Below, piece after piece: positions 24,622 through 32,715 of a stretch of 64,000 bases of DNA. Location: the NCBI RefSeq assembly GCF_009765355.1, contig NZ_VTHK01000003.1:62001-126000 (forward strand), written 5' to 3'. The notes under the pieces are model-generated. The model saw only the letters and a list, made by a program, of their open reading frames with translations, ran no database searches and was not told where the DNA came from. Position numbers and translations under genes: made by a program. Position 1 is the stretch's first letter, and each line of letters begins with the position of its first letter. Origin of the DNA: Amycolatopsis anabasis (lineage in GTDB: Bacteria; Actinomycetota; Actinomycetes; Mycobacteriales; Pseudonocardiaceae).

Positions 24622-25430
24622 ACGTCGACGAATCCGCATTCGTTTCCCTGTTCCATCACCTCCTTGAGAACGGATCGGACGGGGTCGTGGTGTGCGCCAC
24701 GACCGGCGAGCCGTCGACCCTCACCAATGCCGAACACCTGCGGCTGGTCGAACTCGCCTGCGCGGAACGCCCCGCCGGAGCCACGGTCATCGCATCGATC
24801 GGTTCGAACAACACCGCCCAGGCCTGCGCCATGACCGAGCGCGCGACCGAACTCGGCGCGGACGCCGTGCTCTCGGTGGCCCCGTACTACAACCGGCCGA
24901 ACCGCCGCGGCCTGATCCGGCACTACTCGGAGATCGCCCGGGCCACCGACAAACCCGTCATGCTCTACAACATTCCCACGCGCACCGGCATCGACCTGCC
25001 CAACGACCTGCTCGCCGAACTCGCCCAGATCGACCGCGTCGACTACGTCAAGCAGGCCAACAACGCCAACCTCGCCCCGATCGACGGGCTCGGCCTCTAT
25101 GCCGGCAACGACGACATCTTCGCCCGCACCCTCGACCTCGGCGGCTGCGGCGGCGTCCTGGTCGCCAGCCACGTCGCCGGGCCGCTGCTGCGGCAGATGG
25201 CCGACGAACCCGCCCGGCGGGCCGAGATCAACGAACGGCTCCAGCCGCTGTTCGCCGCGCTCGGCGTCACCACCAACCCGATCCCGATCAAGGCCGCGCT
25301 TTCCCTGCTGGGCCACCAGGTCGGCGGTCTCCGCCTGCCCCTGGTCGAAGCGGACGAGGCCGAACTCGAGGTCATCCGTGACGCGCTGATCCGGACCGGG
25401 CTCACCGGAAGTCCCGTGACTTCGCGGTGA
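24558..25430 (+). CDS. Dihydrodipicolinate synthase family protein
   Basis: A 290-residue (beta/alpha)8 aldolase of the DapA/NanA family. Visible are the substrate loop CATTGEPSTLTNAEH, catalytic Tyr in VAPYYNRPNRRGLIRHY, YNIPTRTGIDLP, and the Schiff-base Lys in VDYVKQANNANL. The family condenses pyruvate with an aldehyde; DapA makes the lysine precursor. The classical DapA context GIKEA(S/T)G is replaced by VKQANN, so this may be a paralogue with another substrate. The GTG start has AGAGGAGAGG upstream. It is co-oriented and overlapping with the exporter, and its last 29 bases overlap the converging dnaE2. Confidence 0.85.
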   Translation: MASTSLGTVLTAVVTPFDQDLNVDESAFVSLFHHLLENGSDGVVVCATTGEPSTLTNAEHLRLVELACAERPAGATVIASIGSNNTAQACAMTERATELGADAVLSVAPYYNRPNRRGLIRHYSEIARATDKPVMLYNIPTRTGIDLPNDLLAELAQIDRVDYVKQANNANLAPIDGLGLYAGNDDIFARTLDLGGCGGVLVASHVAGPLLRQMADEPARRAEINERLQPLFAALGVTTNPIPIKAALSLLGHQVGGLRLPLVEADEAELEVIRDALIRTGLTGSPVTSR

Positions 25431-28400
25431 TCCGCATCGGCAGGTGCTGAAGCCGATCGGCGCGCAAGCTCACCACCCCCTCCGCGCGTTCGACGGTGCC
25501 GCGGACCAGCAGGGCGGGGCTGGAGCGCGCGATCCGGTGGTATCGCCGCCACAGCCCGGCCGTGCAGACCACGTTCACCATGCCGGTCTCGTCCTCGATG
25601 TTGAGGAAGGTGATCCCGCCCGCGGTGGCCGGGCGCTGGCGGTGGGTCACCGCGCCGCCGATCAGCACCCGGCTGCCGTTCTCCGCTTCGAGCAGCCGTT
25701 CCGCGGTGAGCACCCCGAGCGCGTCCAGGCGTTCCCGGATGAACTGGGTCGGGAAGCTGTCCGGGGAGATCCCGGTGGCCCACACGTCCGCCACCGCGAG
25801 ATCGATCCGGTCCATCCCGGGCAGGACCGGAGCGCTCGCCCCGGCCACCGCTCCGGGCAGTTTCTCCGGCCGTTCCCCGGCTACCGCGCCGGCCGCCCAC
25901 AGCGCCCGGCGCCGGTCGCCGTCGAAGCAGCCGAAGGCCCCGGCCGTCGCCAGCGCCTCGACCTGCGGCGTGGTCAGCCGCACCCGCCGGGCGACGTCGG
26001 CCATGTCGCGGAACGGCCCGCCGCCCTCCCGCTCGGCGACGATCTTTTCGGCGAGCGCCTGGCCGATCATCCGCACGGGGGCGAGCCCGATCCGCACCGC
26101 GGGCTTCGCGTCCTCGGCGCCGAGGGGTTCCAGGGTGGCGTGCGGCAGGCTGGCGTTGATGTCCGGCCCGCGCACGGTGACCCCGTGCCGCCGCGCGTCG
26201 GCCACCAGGGACTGCGGCGAGTAGAAACCCATCGGCTGGGCCCGCAGCAGGGCCGCGCAGAACGCGGCCGGGTGGTAGTGCTTGAAGTAGGCACTCGCGA
26301 ACACGAGGTAGGCGAAGCTCAGCGCGTGGCTCTCCGGGAAGCCGAAGTTGGCGAACGCCTGGAGTTTGGCGAAGATCCGCTCGGCCAGGTCCGCATCGAC
26401 CCCGTTCGCCGCGGCCCCGCGGTGGAAGCGTTCCCGCAGCCGTTCCATTTTCTTCTCGGACCGCTTCGCGCCCATGGCGTGGCGCAGTTCGTCGGCCTCG
26501 GCCGCGGTGAAGTTCGCGACGTCCAGGGCGATCTGCATCATCTGTTCCTGGAACAGCGGCACACCCTTGGTCTTGCGCAAGGCGTTCGCCAGCAACGGAT
26601 GGTCGTAGTCCCAGTCTTCCTGTCCGTTGGCCCGCCGGATGTACGGGTGCACCGAGCCGCCCTGGATCGGCCCGGGCCGGATCAGCGCGACCTCGATCGC
26701 GAGGTCGTAGAACTTCTTCGGCGCGAGCCGCGGCAGGGTGGCCAGCTGCGCACGGCTTTCCACCTGGAAAACCCCGATCGCGTCCGCCTTCCGGAGCATC
26801 GCGTAGACGTTGTCGTCGGTGAGGTCGAGCCCGGCCAGGTCGATCCGCTCGCCTTCGTGCTCGGCGACCAGATCGATCATGTAGTGCAGGGCGGAGAGCA
26901 TGCCGAGGCCGAGCAGGTCGAATTTGACCAGTCCCACCGAAGCGCAGTCGTCCTTCTCCCACTGCAGGACGCTGCGGTTCTCCATCCGCGCCCATTCGAT
27001 CGGGCACACCTCGCTGACCGGCCGGTTGCAGATCACCATCCCGCCAGAGTGGATGCCCAGGTGCCGCGGGAAGTCCTCCAGCGCACATGACAGTTCCAGC
27101 ACCGGCTCGGGAATGTCGTGGTCGTGGTCCTCCTGGACGATCCGCAACGGGCCCCAGCGGTCGATCTGCTTGCTCCAGGCGTCCTGCTGCCCCGGCGAGT
27201 ACCCGAACGCCCGGGCCGCGTCCCGCACCGCGGACTTGCCCCGGTAGGTGATCACGTTCGCGACCTGCGCGGTGCACAACCGCCCGTACTTGCGGTAGAC
27301 GTACTGGATGGCCTCTTCCCGGCGATCGGATTCGATGTCCAGGTCGATGTCCGGATACCCGTCCCGGTCCGGCGCCAGGAACCGTTCGAACAGCAGTTCC
27401 CACCGCACCGAGTCGACCTTGGTGATGCCGAGGGCGAAGCACACCGCGGAATTGGCCGCCGATCCCCTTCCCTGGCAGAGGATTCCGCTCTTCCGGCAGA
27501 ACTCGACGATGTCCCAGACGATGAGGAAGTAACCGGGGAAGCCGAGTTTCTCGATGATTTCCAACTCGTGGTCGAGCTGGCGGTACGCCTCGGGGTTCTC
27601 CTCGCGGGAACCGTACCGTTCAGCCGCGCCGCGGTAGGTCGTCTCGCGCAGGAAGGTCGCCTCGGTGTGCCCGTCCGGCACGTCGTACGGCGGCAGTTCC
27701 GGGGCGACCAGGTGCAGATCGAACGCGCACTGCTCGCCGAGCAGCGCGGCCCGCTGCACCGAACCCGGGTACCGGGCGAACCGGCGTGCCATTTCCGCAC
27801 CGGAGCGCAGATGCGCCGTCCCGGCCGCCGGTAACCAGCCCGCCATCTCGTCGAGCCCGCGACGCGCCCGGATCGCCGCCATCGCCCCGGCGAGCCGGCC
27901 ACGATCCGGGGTCGCGTAGTGCACCGCGTTGGTCGCCACGGTCGGCAACCCGAACTCGGCGGCCAGCGCGGCCAGCGCGTCGTTGTGCGCGGTATCGCCG
28001 GGCAGGCCGTGGTCGGTCAGTTCGACGAACACGTTCTCGCGGCCGAAGAGTTCGGTCAGCTCACCGAGCCGTCCTCGTGCCGCATCCGGCCCCTCGCCGT
28101 ACAACGCCCGCCGCACCGCGCCCTTGCGGCACCCGGTGAGCACCGCGGCCTTCCCGGACACCTCGGCGGCGACCTCGGCGAGGTCGTACACCGGGCGCCC
28201 CTTCTCGGCTCGCCGATCGGCGGGAAGTTCCCGATCATGCCCGGCCAGCTGCCCCGCCGTGACGGCCCGGCAAAGGCTCGCGTACCCGTGCTCGTCCCGG
28301 GCGAGCAGCAGCAGATGCTCGCCCTCGGGATCGGCGATCCCGTTCTGCGGCCCGGAAAGCCCGAAGCTCAGCTCGGTGCCGAACACCGTGCGCATCCCGA

Positions 28401-28746
28401 GTTCCCGGGCCGCTTCGGCGAACCGCACCACCCCGTACATGCCGTCGTGATCGGTGATCGCGATCGCGTCCAGCTCCAGCCGGGCGGCTTCCGCCACCAG
28501 TTCCTCGGGATGGCTCGCCCCGTCGAGGAAGCTGAAGTTGGAGTGGCAGTGCAGTTCGGCGTAGGGCACCCGGGTGCGCGCGCCCGCGTGGTCGTCCCCG
28601 CGCCGTGCGTCGAGATCCGCCGGGCGGAGGTGACCGTCCCGCCGCCGGCCCCACGCCGGGCTGTCCCCGCCATCGGCGGGTACGGCCTCCCCGGACAGGT
28701 TCCGTTCCAGCTCCTTCCACGGAACCGGCGGGTTGTTCCAGCCCAT
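25402..28746 (-). CDS. dnaE2: Error-prone DNA polymerase III alpha subunit
   Basis: A 1114-residue C-family polymerase of the DnaE2 (ImuC) class, used for damage-induced translesion synthesis. The N-terminal PHP domain begins near residue 60 (PYAELHCHSNFSFLDGAS, ITDHDGMYG). The palm holds the catalytic acidic motif PDIDLDIESDRRE, with GRGSAANSAVCFALG and HLGIHSGGMVI also typical. The C-terminal OB fold includes GGITFLNIEDETG. It ends QHLPMRITAKSRDFR. The ATG at 28746 is six bases after the 57-aa gene. It is last in the imuA'-imuB-57 aa-dnaE2 operon behind a LexA box. Confidence 0.95.
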   Translation of the reverse strand: MGWNNPPVPWKELERNLSGEAVPADGGDSPAWGRRRDGHLRPADLDARRGDDHAGARTRVPYAELHCHSNFSFLDGASHPEELVAEAARLELDAIAITDHDGMYGVVRFAEAARELGMRTVFGTELSFGLSGPQNGIADPEGEHLLLLARDEHGYASLCRAVTAGQLAGHDRELPADRRAEKGRPVYDLAEVAAEVSGKAAVLTGCRKGAVRRALYGEGPDAARGRLGELTELFGRENVFVELTDHGLPGDTAHNDALAALAAEFGLPTVATNAVHYATPDRGRLAGAMAAIRARRGLDEMAGWLPAAGTAHLRSGAEMARRFARYPGSVQRAALLGEQCAFDLHLVAPELPPYDVPDGHTEATFLRETTYRGAAERYGSREENPEAYRQLDHELEIIEKLGFPGYFLIVWDIVEFCRKSGILCQGRGSAANSAVCFALGITKVDSVRWELLFERFLAPDRDGYPDIDLDIESDRREEAIQYVYRKYGRLCTAQVANVITYRGKSAVRDAARAFGYSPGQQDAWSKQIDRWGPLRIVQEDHDHDIPEPVLELSCALEDFPRHLGIHSGGMVICNRPVSEVCPIEWARMENRSVLQWEKDDCASVGLVKFDLLGLGMLSALHYMIDLVAEHEGERIDLAGLDLTDDNVYAMLRKADAIGVFQVESRAQLATLPRLAPKKFYDLAIEVALIRPGPIQGGSVHPYIRRANGQEDWDYDHPLLANALRKTKGVPLFQEQMMQIALDVANFTAAEADELRHAMGAKRSEKKMERLRERFHRGAAANGVDADLAERIFAKLQAFANFGFPESHALSFAYLVFASAYFKHYHPAAFCAALLRAQPMGFYSPQSLVADARRHGVTVRGPDINASLPHATLEPLGAEDAKPAVRIGLAPVRMIGQALAEKIVAEREGGGPFRDMADVARRVRLTTPQVEALATAGAFGCFDGDRRRALWAAGAVAGERPEKLPGAVAGASAPVLPGMDRIDLAVADVWATGISPDSFPTQFIRERLDALGVLTAERLLEAENGSRVLIGGAVTHRQRPATAGGITFLNIEDETGMVNVVCTAGLWRRYHRIARSSPALLVRGTVERAEGVVSLRADRLQHLPMRITAKSRDFR

Positions 28747-28751
28747 GATCG

Positions 28752-28925
28752 TTACCGGCGCAGGTTCTCGACGGACTGCCTCGGCCAGGGCAGGTTCAGT
28801 TCCGGGTACACCTCCGGCTCCGCCGGGGACAGCACCGGCTCCCCGGGGACCTCGGGCAGCGGTCGCGGCGTCGGCGCGGCCGAACGCAGCCACTCGCTCA
28901 CCCGGCGGAGGTACTCGTCACTCAT
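28752..28925 (-). CDS. 57-aa protein between imuB and dnaE2
   Basis: A small gene whose ATG (28925-28923) shares one base with the imuB stop (TGATG) and whose TAA lies five bases before dnaE2. The product begins MSDEYLRRVSEWLRSAAPTP and ends LNLPWPRQSVENLRR, with a Pro/Glu-rich middle. A basic-acidic amphipathic N-terminal helix is likely. It has no recognised domain. Its tight coupling inside the mutasome operon suggests it is expressed in SOS and acts with ImuB or DnaE2, for example as a linker or regulator. That role is inference. Confidence 0.7.
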   Translation of the reverse strand: MSDEYLRRVSEWLRSAAPTPRPLPEVPGEPVLSPAEPEVYPELNLPWPRQSVENLRR

Positions 28926-30583
28926 CAGTCGTACATCCCTTCAACTGTCCACAATGGATTTCCGGTTTCCGTTCTCGTCAACAGGAGCGCCGTTCCCGGC
29001 TCACCCGCACGCCCCGCCAGCAACACCTGCACCCGGGCCCGGGCCGGCGTGCCGGAAGGGGACCACCACTGCGCGTCCACCGGCCACGGCCCCGCCCAGT
29101 CGAGGACCCGCGCCGCCGGACCGCCGTCCACCGCCACCTCGAACGGCGGCTCGGTGAGCACCCGCCGCTCGGTGATCCCCACTTCCCGCCCCGCGGAATC
29201 GGTGACCCGGGCCGGAAGCACGCGCTCGAACACGGTCGCCGGGGACGGCGCCGGCAACCGGCCGGGCCAAGGCGCACCGGGCGGGCTCGACGGGACCCGG
29301 TGATCGCCCCACGGCACCAGGCGGACCCGTTCGGCCGGGCCCCGGCCCCCGTCGAGCACCGCGGTGAAAACGCTCTCCGGACCGAGCAAACCCTGCACGC
29401 GCACCAGTGCCCGGCCGGCTCGTTCCGCCGCGAGGCCCTGCTCCTCGCCCATGGCATGCGGTTTGCCGTCCACACCGCCCTGCCACAGCCCGAGTTGCAG
29501 GGACTGCCCGGCCACGGTCTCCTCGGGCGCCAACCGCAACCGGGCCACCCCGGAAGTCGGGCGGATCCCCGGCGCGGCCCGGAGCCAGCCCTCGAACTGC
29601 CACCGGACCCGATCGGCGATTCCCTGTGGGGTCAGCGGTTCCGCGCACCGCCACACCCGGCTCAGTTCCTCCCCGCTCTCCGTCGTGGCGTAGATGCCCA
29701 GCCTGGTGCAGGCCAGCCCTCGGGCGGCGAGCCCCGCGTGGAACCGCCCGGCCAGGGTCTTCGCCATGAACGCGGCCGCGTCCACCCGGTCCAGCGCCGG
29801 CTCGAACGACTCGGTGACCGACAGTTCGGGTGGTGGCCGCCGCCGGTGCGGTGGCCGTTCGGAGTGCCCGCGCGCCAACCGGTGCGCGAGCATTCCGACG
29901 CTGCCGAACCGGGAGGCGACATCCCGCTCGGCGAGTGCGGCGAAGGCACCCAGGGTGCGCAATCCCAGGCGCTTCAGCAGATCGACGAGCTCACCGCGCT
30001 CGGCCCCCGGCTGGTCGAGCTCGAAGATCGACAGCGGTGCGAGGAACTCCGCACTCCGTCCCCGCTCGACCAGCACGGACCGGTGCGCGGCGAGCACCGC
30101 GGCGAACAACCCGTCGGCGACACCGATCTGGCACTCCACCCCGGCCCGGGCCGAGACGTGGTCGACCAGCATCTCGACGAGGGCGGACTCGCCGCCGAAG
30201 TACCCGGCCGCACCGCTCACCGGCACCGCCACCAGCCCGGGCCGGACCGCCTCGACCCCGACGACCAGTTCCTCCACCGCCGCGACCACCGGTTCGAACA
30301 GCCGCGCGTCCCGTCCCTCGTCGACGGTGAGCACCGCGAGCTCCGGACACCGGGACTGGGCCTCCCGGCGCCGCATGCCCCGGCGGACCCCGTCGGCCCG
30401 GGCGACCGCGGAGCACGACACCACCCGGTTCGCCGCGAACACCGCGACCGGCCGGTGGACCGGGATCCCCGCGCTCGCGGCGGCCGCCACCGCGGGCCAG
30501 TCCGGGACCCACACCACCAGAATCCGCACTTCCCGCGACACCGGCAGATCCCGGCCACCGTCTGATGTGGACACTCTGCTCAT
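28925..30583 (-). CDS. imuB: ImuB, inactive Y-family polymerase-like mutasome subunit
   Basis: A 552-residue relative of Y-family DNA polymerases. The N-terminal ILVVWVPDWPAVAAAA replaces the usual acidic D-x-D-x-F motif, as expected for ImuB, which is catalytically inactive and acts as an adaptor. RRGMRRREAQSRCPEL and LLKRLGLRTLGAFAAL (helix-hairpin-helix) are conserved. A QLGLW near residue 380 resembles a beta-clamp-binding motif, the known role of ImuB in recruiting DnaE2. The ATG overlaps the imuA' stop as ATGA. The C-terminal region contains the ImuB-specific domain (RVLDWAGPWPVDAQWW). Expression is probably SOS-controlled from the LexA box at 31403. Confidence 0.92.
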   Translation of the reverse strand: MSRVSTSDGGRDLPVSREVRILVVWVPDWPAVAAAASAGIPVHRPVAVFAANRVVSCSAVARADGVRRGMRRREAQSRCPELAVLTVDEGRDARLFEPVVAAVEELVVGVEAVRPGLVAVPVSGAAGYFGGESALVEMLVDHVSARAGVECQIGVADGLFAAVLAAHRSVLVERGRSAEFLAPLSIFELDQPGAERGELVDLLKRLGLRTLGAFAALAERDVASRFGSVGMLAHRLARGHSERPPHRRRPPPELSVTESFEPALDRVDAAAFMAKTLAGRFHAGLAARGLACTRLGIYATTESGEELSRVWRCAEPLTPQGIADRVRWQFEGWLRAAPGIRPTSGVARLRLAPEETVAGQSLQLGLWQGGVDGKPHAMGEEQGLAAERAGRALVRVQGLLGPESVFTAVLDGGRGPAERVRLVPWGDHRVPSSPPGAPWPGRLPAPSPATVFERVLPARVTDSAGREVGITERRVLTEPPFEVAVDGGPAARVLDWAGPWPVDAQWWSPSGTPARARVQVLLAGRAGEPGTALLLTRTETGNPLWTVEGMYD

Positions 30584-31356
30584 CCCGCCTCCTCGGCCGG
30601 GAGCGGCCCCGCGCGTTCGGCGCTCCGGACAGCCGGGGTGTCCGGGGCACCGCGGGCCACCACTCCCGCGGGCCCCGGCAGGAGCAACTCCGCCCGCACC
30701 GGCCGCGCCGCCGCTCCCCTGCCCCCGGCATGGACCGTGACCCGCCGGGTGCCCAGGTAGCCGTATCCGGATTCCAGGCCGGTCCACCGCCCGGCCGCGC
30801 AGTGCAGCTCCACCTCGGCTCCCGGCCAGGCCCCGCAGCTGAGCAGTACCGCGCCGCGATGCCGTGCCCGCGCGGACAGCCGGCGCGCGACCTGAGGCGC
30901 CAGCCGACCGGCGGGATCGACCGCGACGAGGTCCAGCCCGTCCAGCAGGGCGGCGACGACCGGAGCGAATTCGACACCGGGGTGCGGTACCAGTGCGAAT
31001 CTGCCCACCTCGACGCCGAGCTCCTGCGCGGCCACCAGGCCGAGATCGGGCATGCCGACCGCGGCCGCCCAGGAGCCGTTCGCCGTCGCCTCGGCCAGCA
31101 GGGCGAGCAGCAGGGAACTCGCCCCGTGCACCGCGACCGTGCTGCCCCGCCGGAGGCCCGCCGAGGGCAGCAGGTCCCGCAACGCGGCGGCCACCGGGAG
31201 CACCCGGCCGGTGACGTGCGCGTGTTCGGCGGCCGCGGCGACACCGCTCGCCGTGCTCACCCCGGGTAGCGACGCCAGCTTCGCCACCGGAGCGCGCGTG
31301 TCGATCGCCGCACCCGTCACCGGAACCACCTCCCCACACACGTCGCCGACCGACAC
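30580..31356 (-). CDS. imuA': ImuA'-like mutasome protein
   Basis: A 258-residue protein in the position of ImuA', first gene of the SOS mutagenesis operon. It resembles a degenerate RecA/SulA-type fold: GLRRGSTVAVHGASSLLLALLAEA at the Walker A position (the GKT is lost), then WAAAVGMPDLGLVAAQELGV and LDLVAVDPAGRL. ImuA' interacts with ImuB and is needed for induced mutagenesis in mycobacteria. The GTG at 31356 is 47 bases from a perfect LexA box. Its stop overlaps imuB by four bases. Confidence 0.85.
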   Translation of the reverse strand: MSVGDVCGEVVPVTGAAIDTRAPVAKLASLPGVSTASGVAAAAEHAHVTGRVLPVAAALRDLLPSAGLRRGSTVAVHGASSLLLALLAEATANGSWAAAVGMPDLGLVAAQELGVEVGRFALVPHPGVEFAPVVAALLDGLDLVAVDPAGRLAPQVARRLSARARHRGAVLLSCGAWPGAEVELHCAAGRWTGLESGYGYLGTRRVTVHAGGRGAAARPVRAELLLPGPAGVVARGAPDTPAVRSAERAGPLPAEEAG

Positions 31357-31402
31357 CCGTGCCTGAGCACGGGCTAGAGTTCACCGCGGGGAAGGCGGTT
31401 AT

Positions 31403-31418
31403 TCGAACAGGTGTTCGA
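31403..31418. promoter_or_regulatory. LexA (SOS) box of the mutasome operon
   Basis: TCGAACAGGTGTTCGA is a perfect match to the actinobacterial LexA consensus TCGAAC-N4-GTTCGA. It lies 47-62 bases upstream of the imuA' start. Damage-induced expression of imuA', imuB, the 57-aa gene and dnaE2 is expected. Confidence 0.92.
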
Positions 31419-31467
31419 CTCCTTCAGTCAACACCCCGTGCCCCCGGCTGTCAAGTCCGCTCTCGCG

Positions 31468-31812
31468 TCACCAGATCGCAACGGCGGTGACGGCGTGGAC
31501 CAGGGCGAGAACCGCGCCACCTCCGGCCATCCCCCATTCCCGCCGGGAGACGCCGATACCCGCGTCGGCCACCTGCGCGCACGCGGCCGCGAGCAGACCG
31601 AGCACCCCCGCCGGACCCGGCGCGGCGAACGGCACGATCGCGGCGAGAAAACCCAAGGGCACGGCCCGTGCCGCATACATCCACGCGTAGAACCGCTCAC
31701 CGCTCGCCGGCGTACCGGAGCGACTCAACACCGCCGGGCGCACGACCGCCACCACGGCGAACGCGACGCTCACGGCCGCGAACGCGGCATTGACAACCCC
31801 CAGTGCGACCAT
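31468..31812 (-). CDS. Small four-helix membrane protein (DUF4267-like)
   Basis: A 114-residue hydrophobic protein with four predicted helices: VALGVVNAAFAAVSVAFAVV, AWMYAARAVPLGFLAAIVPF, GVLGLLAAACAQVADAGIGV and GGGAVLALVHAVTAVAIW. The AARAVPLGFL and QVADAGIG segments resemble DUF4267-type proteins of unknown role. The ATG at 31812 has GGAAGTGG upstream; a GTG at 31830 is possible. It is divergent from the MarR gene and is the likely target of that regulator. Confidence 0.7.
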   Translation of the reverse strand: MVALGVVNAAFAAVSVAFAVVAVVRPAVLSRSGTPASGERFYAWMYAARAVPLGFLAAIVPFAAPGPAGVLGLLAAACAQVADAGIGVSRREWGMAGGGAVLALVHAVTAVAIW

Positions 31813-31833
31813 CCCGACACCCACTTCCACCCT

Positions 31834-31849
31834 AACTATTTACAAAGTT
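31834..31849. promoter_or_regulatory. Quasi-palindrome, candidate MarR operator
   Basis: AACTATTTACAAAGTT (12 of 16 positions symmetric, AACT/AGTT ends) lies between the divergent membrane-protein and MarR genes in an A/T-rich island. MarR regulators usually bind such sites in their own divergent promoters. Inference from position. Confidence 0.4.
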
Positions 31850-31877
31850 CACTGTGTATGGATGGTACAGTCTCCAC

Positions 31878-32330
31878 GTGGCATCGGAACCCCGAAGCAA
31901 GCGCGCTCTCCACGAATCCCCGGCGTTCCGGCTCACCGTCCTCGGCACCCATCTGGCCGGTGACTTCGCCGAGCACCTCCGCGCCGCGGAACTGACCCCG
32001 AAGCATCTCGGCGTGCTCACGGTCGTCGATCAGGGATTCGCCCGGACCCAGGACGACGTGGCCCGGCTCATGCGGGTCAGCCCCAGCCTGGTCGTCCGGC
32101 TCATCGACCACCTCGAGCAACGCGATCTCATCGGGCGCCGCCGCGACCCGGGCAACCGTCGCCGGCACATCCTTTCCGTTACCGCACAAGGGAAGACAGT
32201 CATCGACAAGGCCGCGGACTTCGCGGCCACGCTCGATGCCGACCTGGCCACGCGCCTCGGCCGCGGACTCGGCCACCAGTTCGACGAAGCGCTCGCGAAC
32301 CTCATGGCCCACCTCACCGAGAATCCGTAG
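31878..32330 (+). CDS. MarR-family transcriptional regulator
   Basis: A 150-residue MarR protein. The winged helix is seen in LTPKHLGVLTVVDQGFARTQ, DDVARLMRVSPSLVVRLIDHLEQRDLIGRRRDPGNRRRHILSV (quoted in part), with the typical wing RRRDPGNRR. N- and C-terminal helices form the dimer interface. The GTG at 31878 follows the likely -10 TACAGT (31866-31871) by six bases, so the mRNA may be leaderless. It most likely represses itself and the divergent membrane protein. The ligand is unknown. Confidence 0.9.
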   Translation: MASEPRSKRALHESPAFRLTVLGTHLAGDFAEHLRAAELTPKHLGVLTVVDQGFARTQDDVARLMRVSPSLVVRLIDHLEQRDLIGRRRDPGNRRRHILSVTAQGKTVIDKAADFAATLDADLATRLGRGLGHQFDEALANLMAHLTENP

Positions 32331-32429
32331 TCAGAACCCCCACGCACCTTCGGCACGCGAAAACTGTCGGCCGTCGCGGCTATGGTCCCGAGCTGTCCGA
32401 ATTTCCCGATTCAGCGGAGGGCCAGCATC

Positions 32430-32714
32430 ATGATCATCATCTCCGGGCGCCTGCACGTCGATCCCGGTGCGCGCGACGAATACCTGGACGGCTGCCGTGC
32501 CGTGGTGGAACAGGCCCGGGCCGCGCCCGGCTGCCTCGACTTCGCGCTGTCCGCCGATCTGCTCGAACCGGACCGCATCAACGTGTACGAGCGATGGGAG
32601 TCCGACGAGCACCTGGCACGGTTCCGGGGAGCCGGACCGGACTCGGCGCAGGCCGTGCGGATCAGGGACGCCTCGGTGGCGAAGTACCGGATCTCCGCCA
32701 CCGAGCCCCCTTGA
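32430..32714 (+). CDS. Antibiotic biosynthesis monooxygenase (ABM) domain protein
   Basis: A 94-residue ferredoxin-like alpha/beta-barrel protein of the ABM family: MIIISGRLHVDPGARDEYLD, VVEQARAAPGCLDFALS, INVYERWESDEHLARF. Family members include cofactor-free oxygenases and heme-degrading enzymes, but many are of unknown function; no diagnostic residues are seen. The ATG follows GGAGGG. It is downstream of the MarR gene by 99 bases on the same strand and may be a separate unit. Confidence 0.85.
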   Translation: MIIISGRLHVDPGARDEYLDGCRAVVEQARAAPGCLDFALSADLLEPDRINVYERWESDEHLARFRGAGPDSAQAVRIRDASVAKYRISATEPP

Positions 32715-32715
32715 C

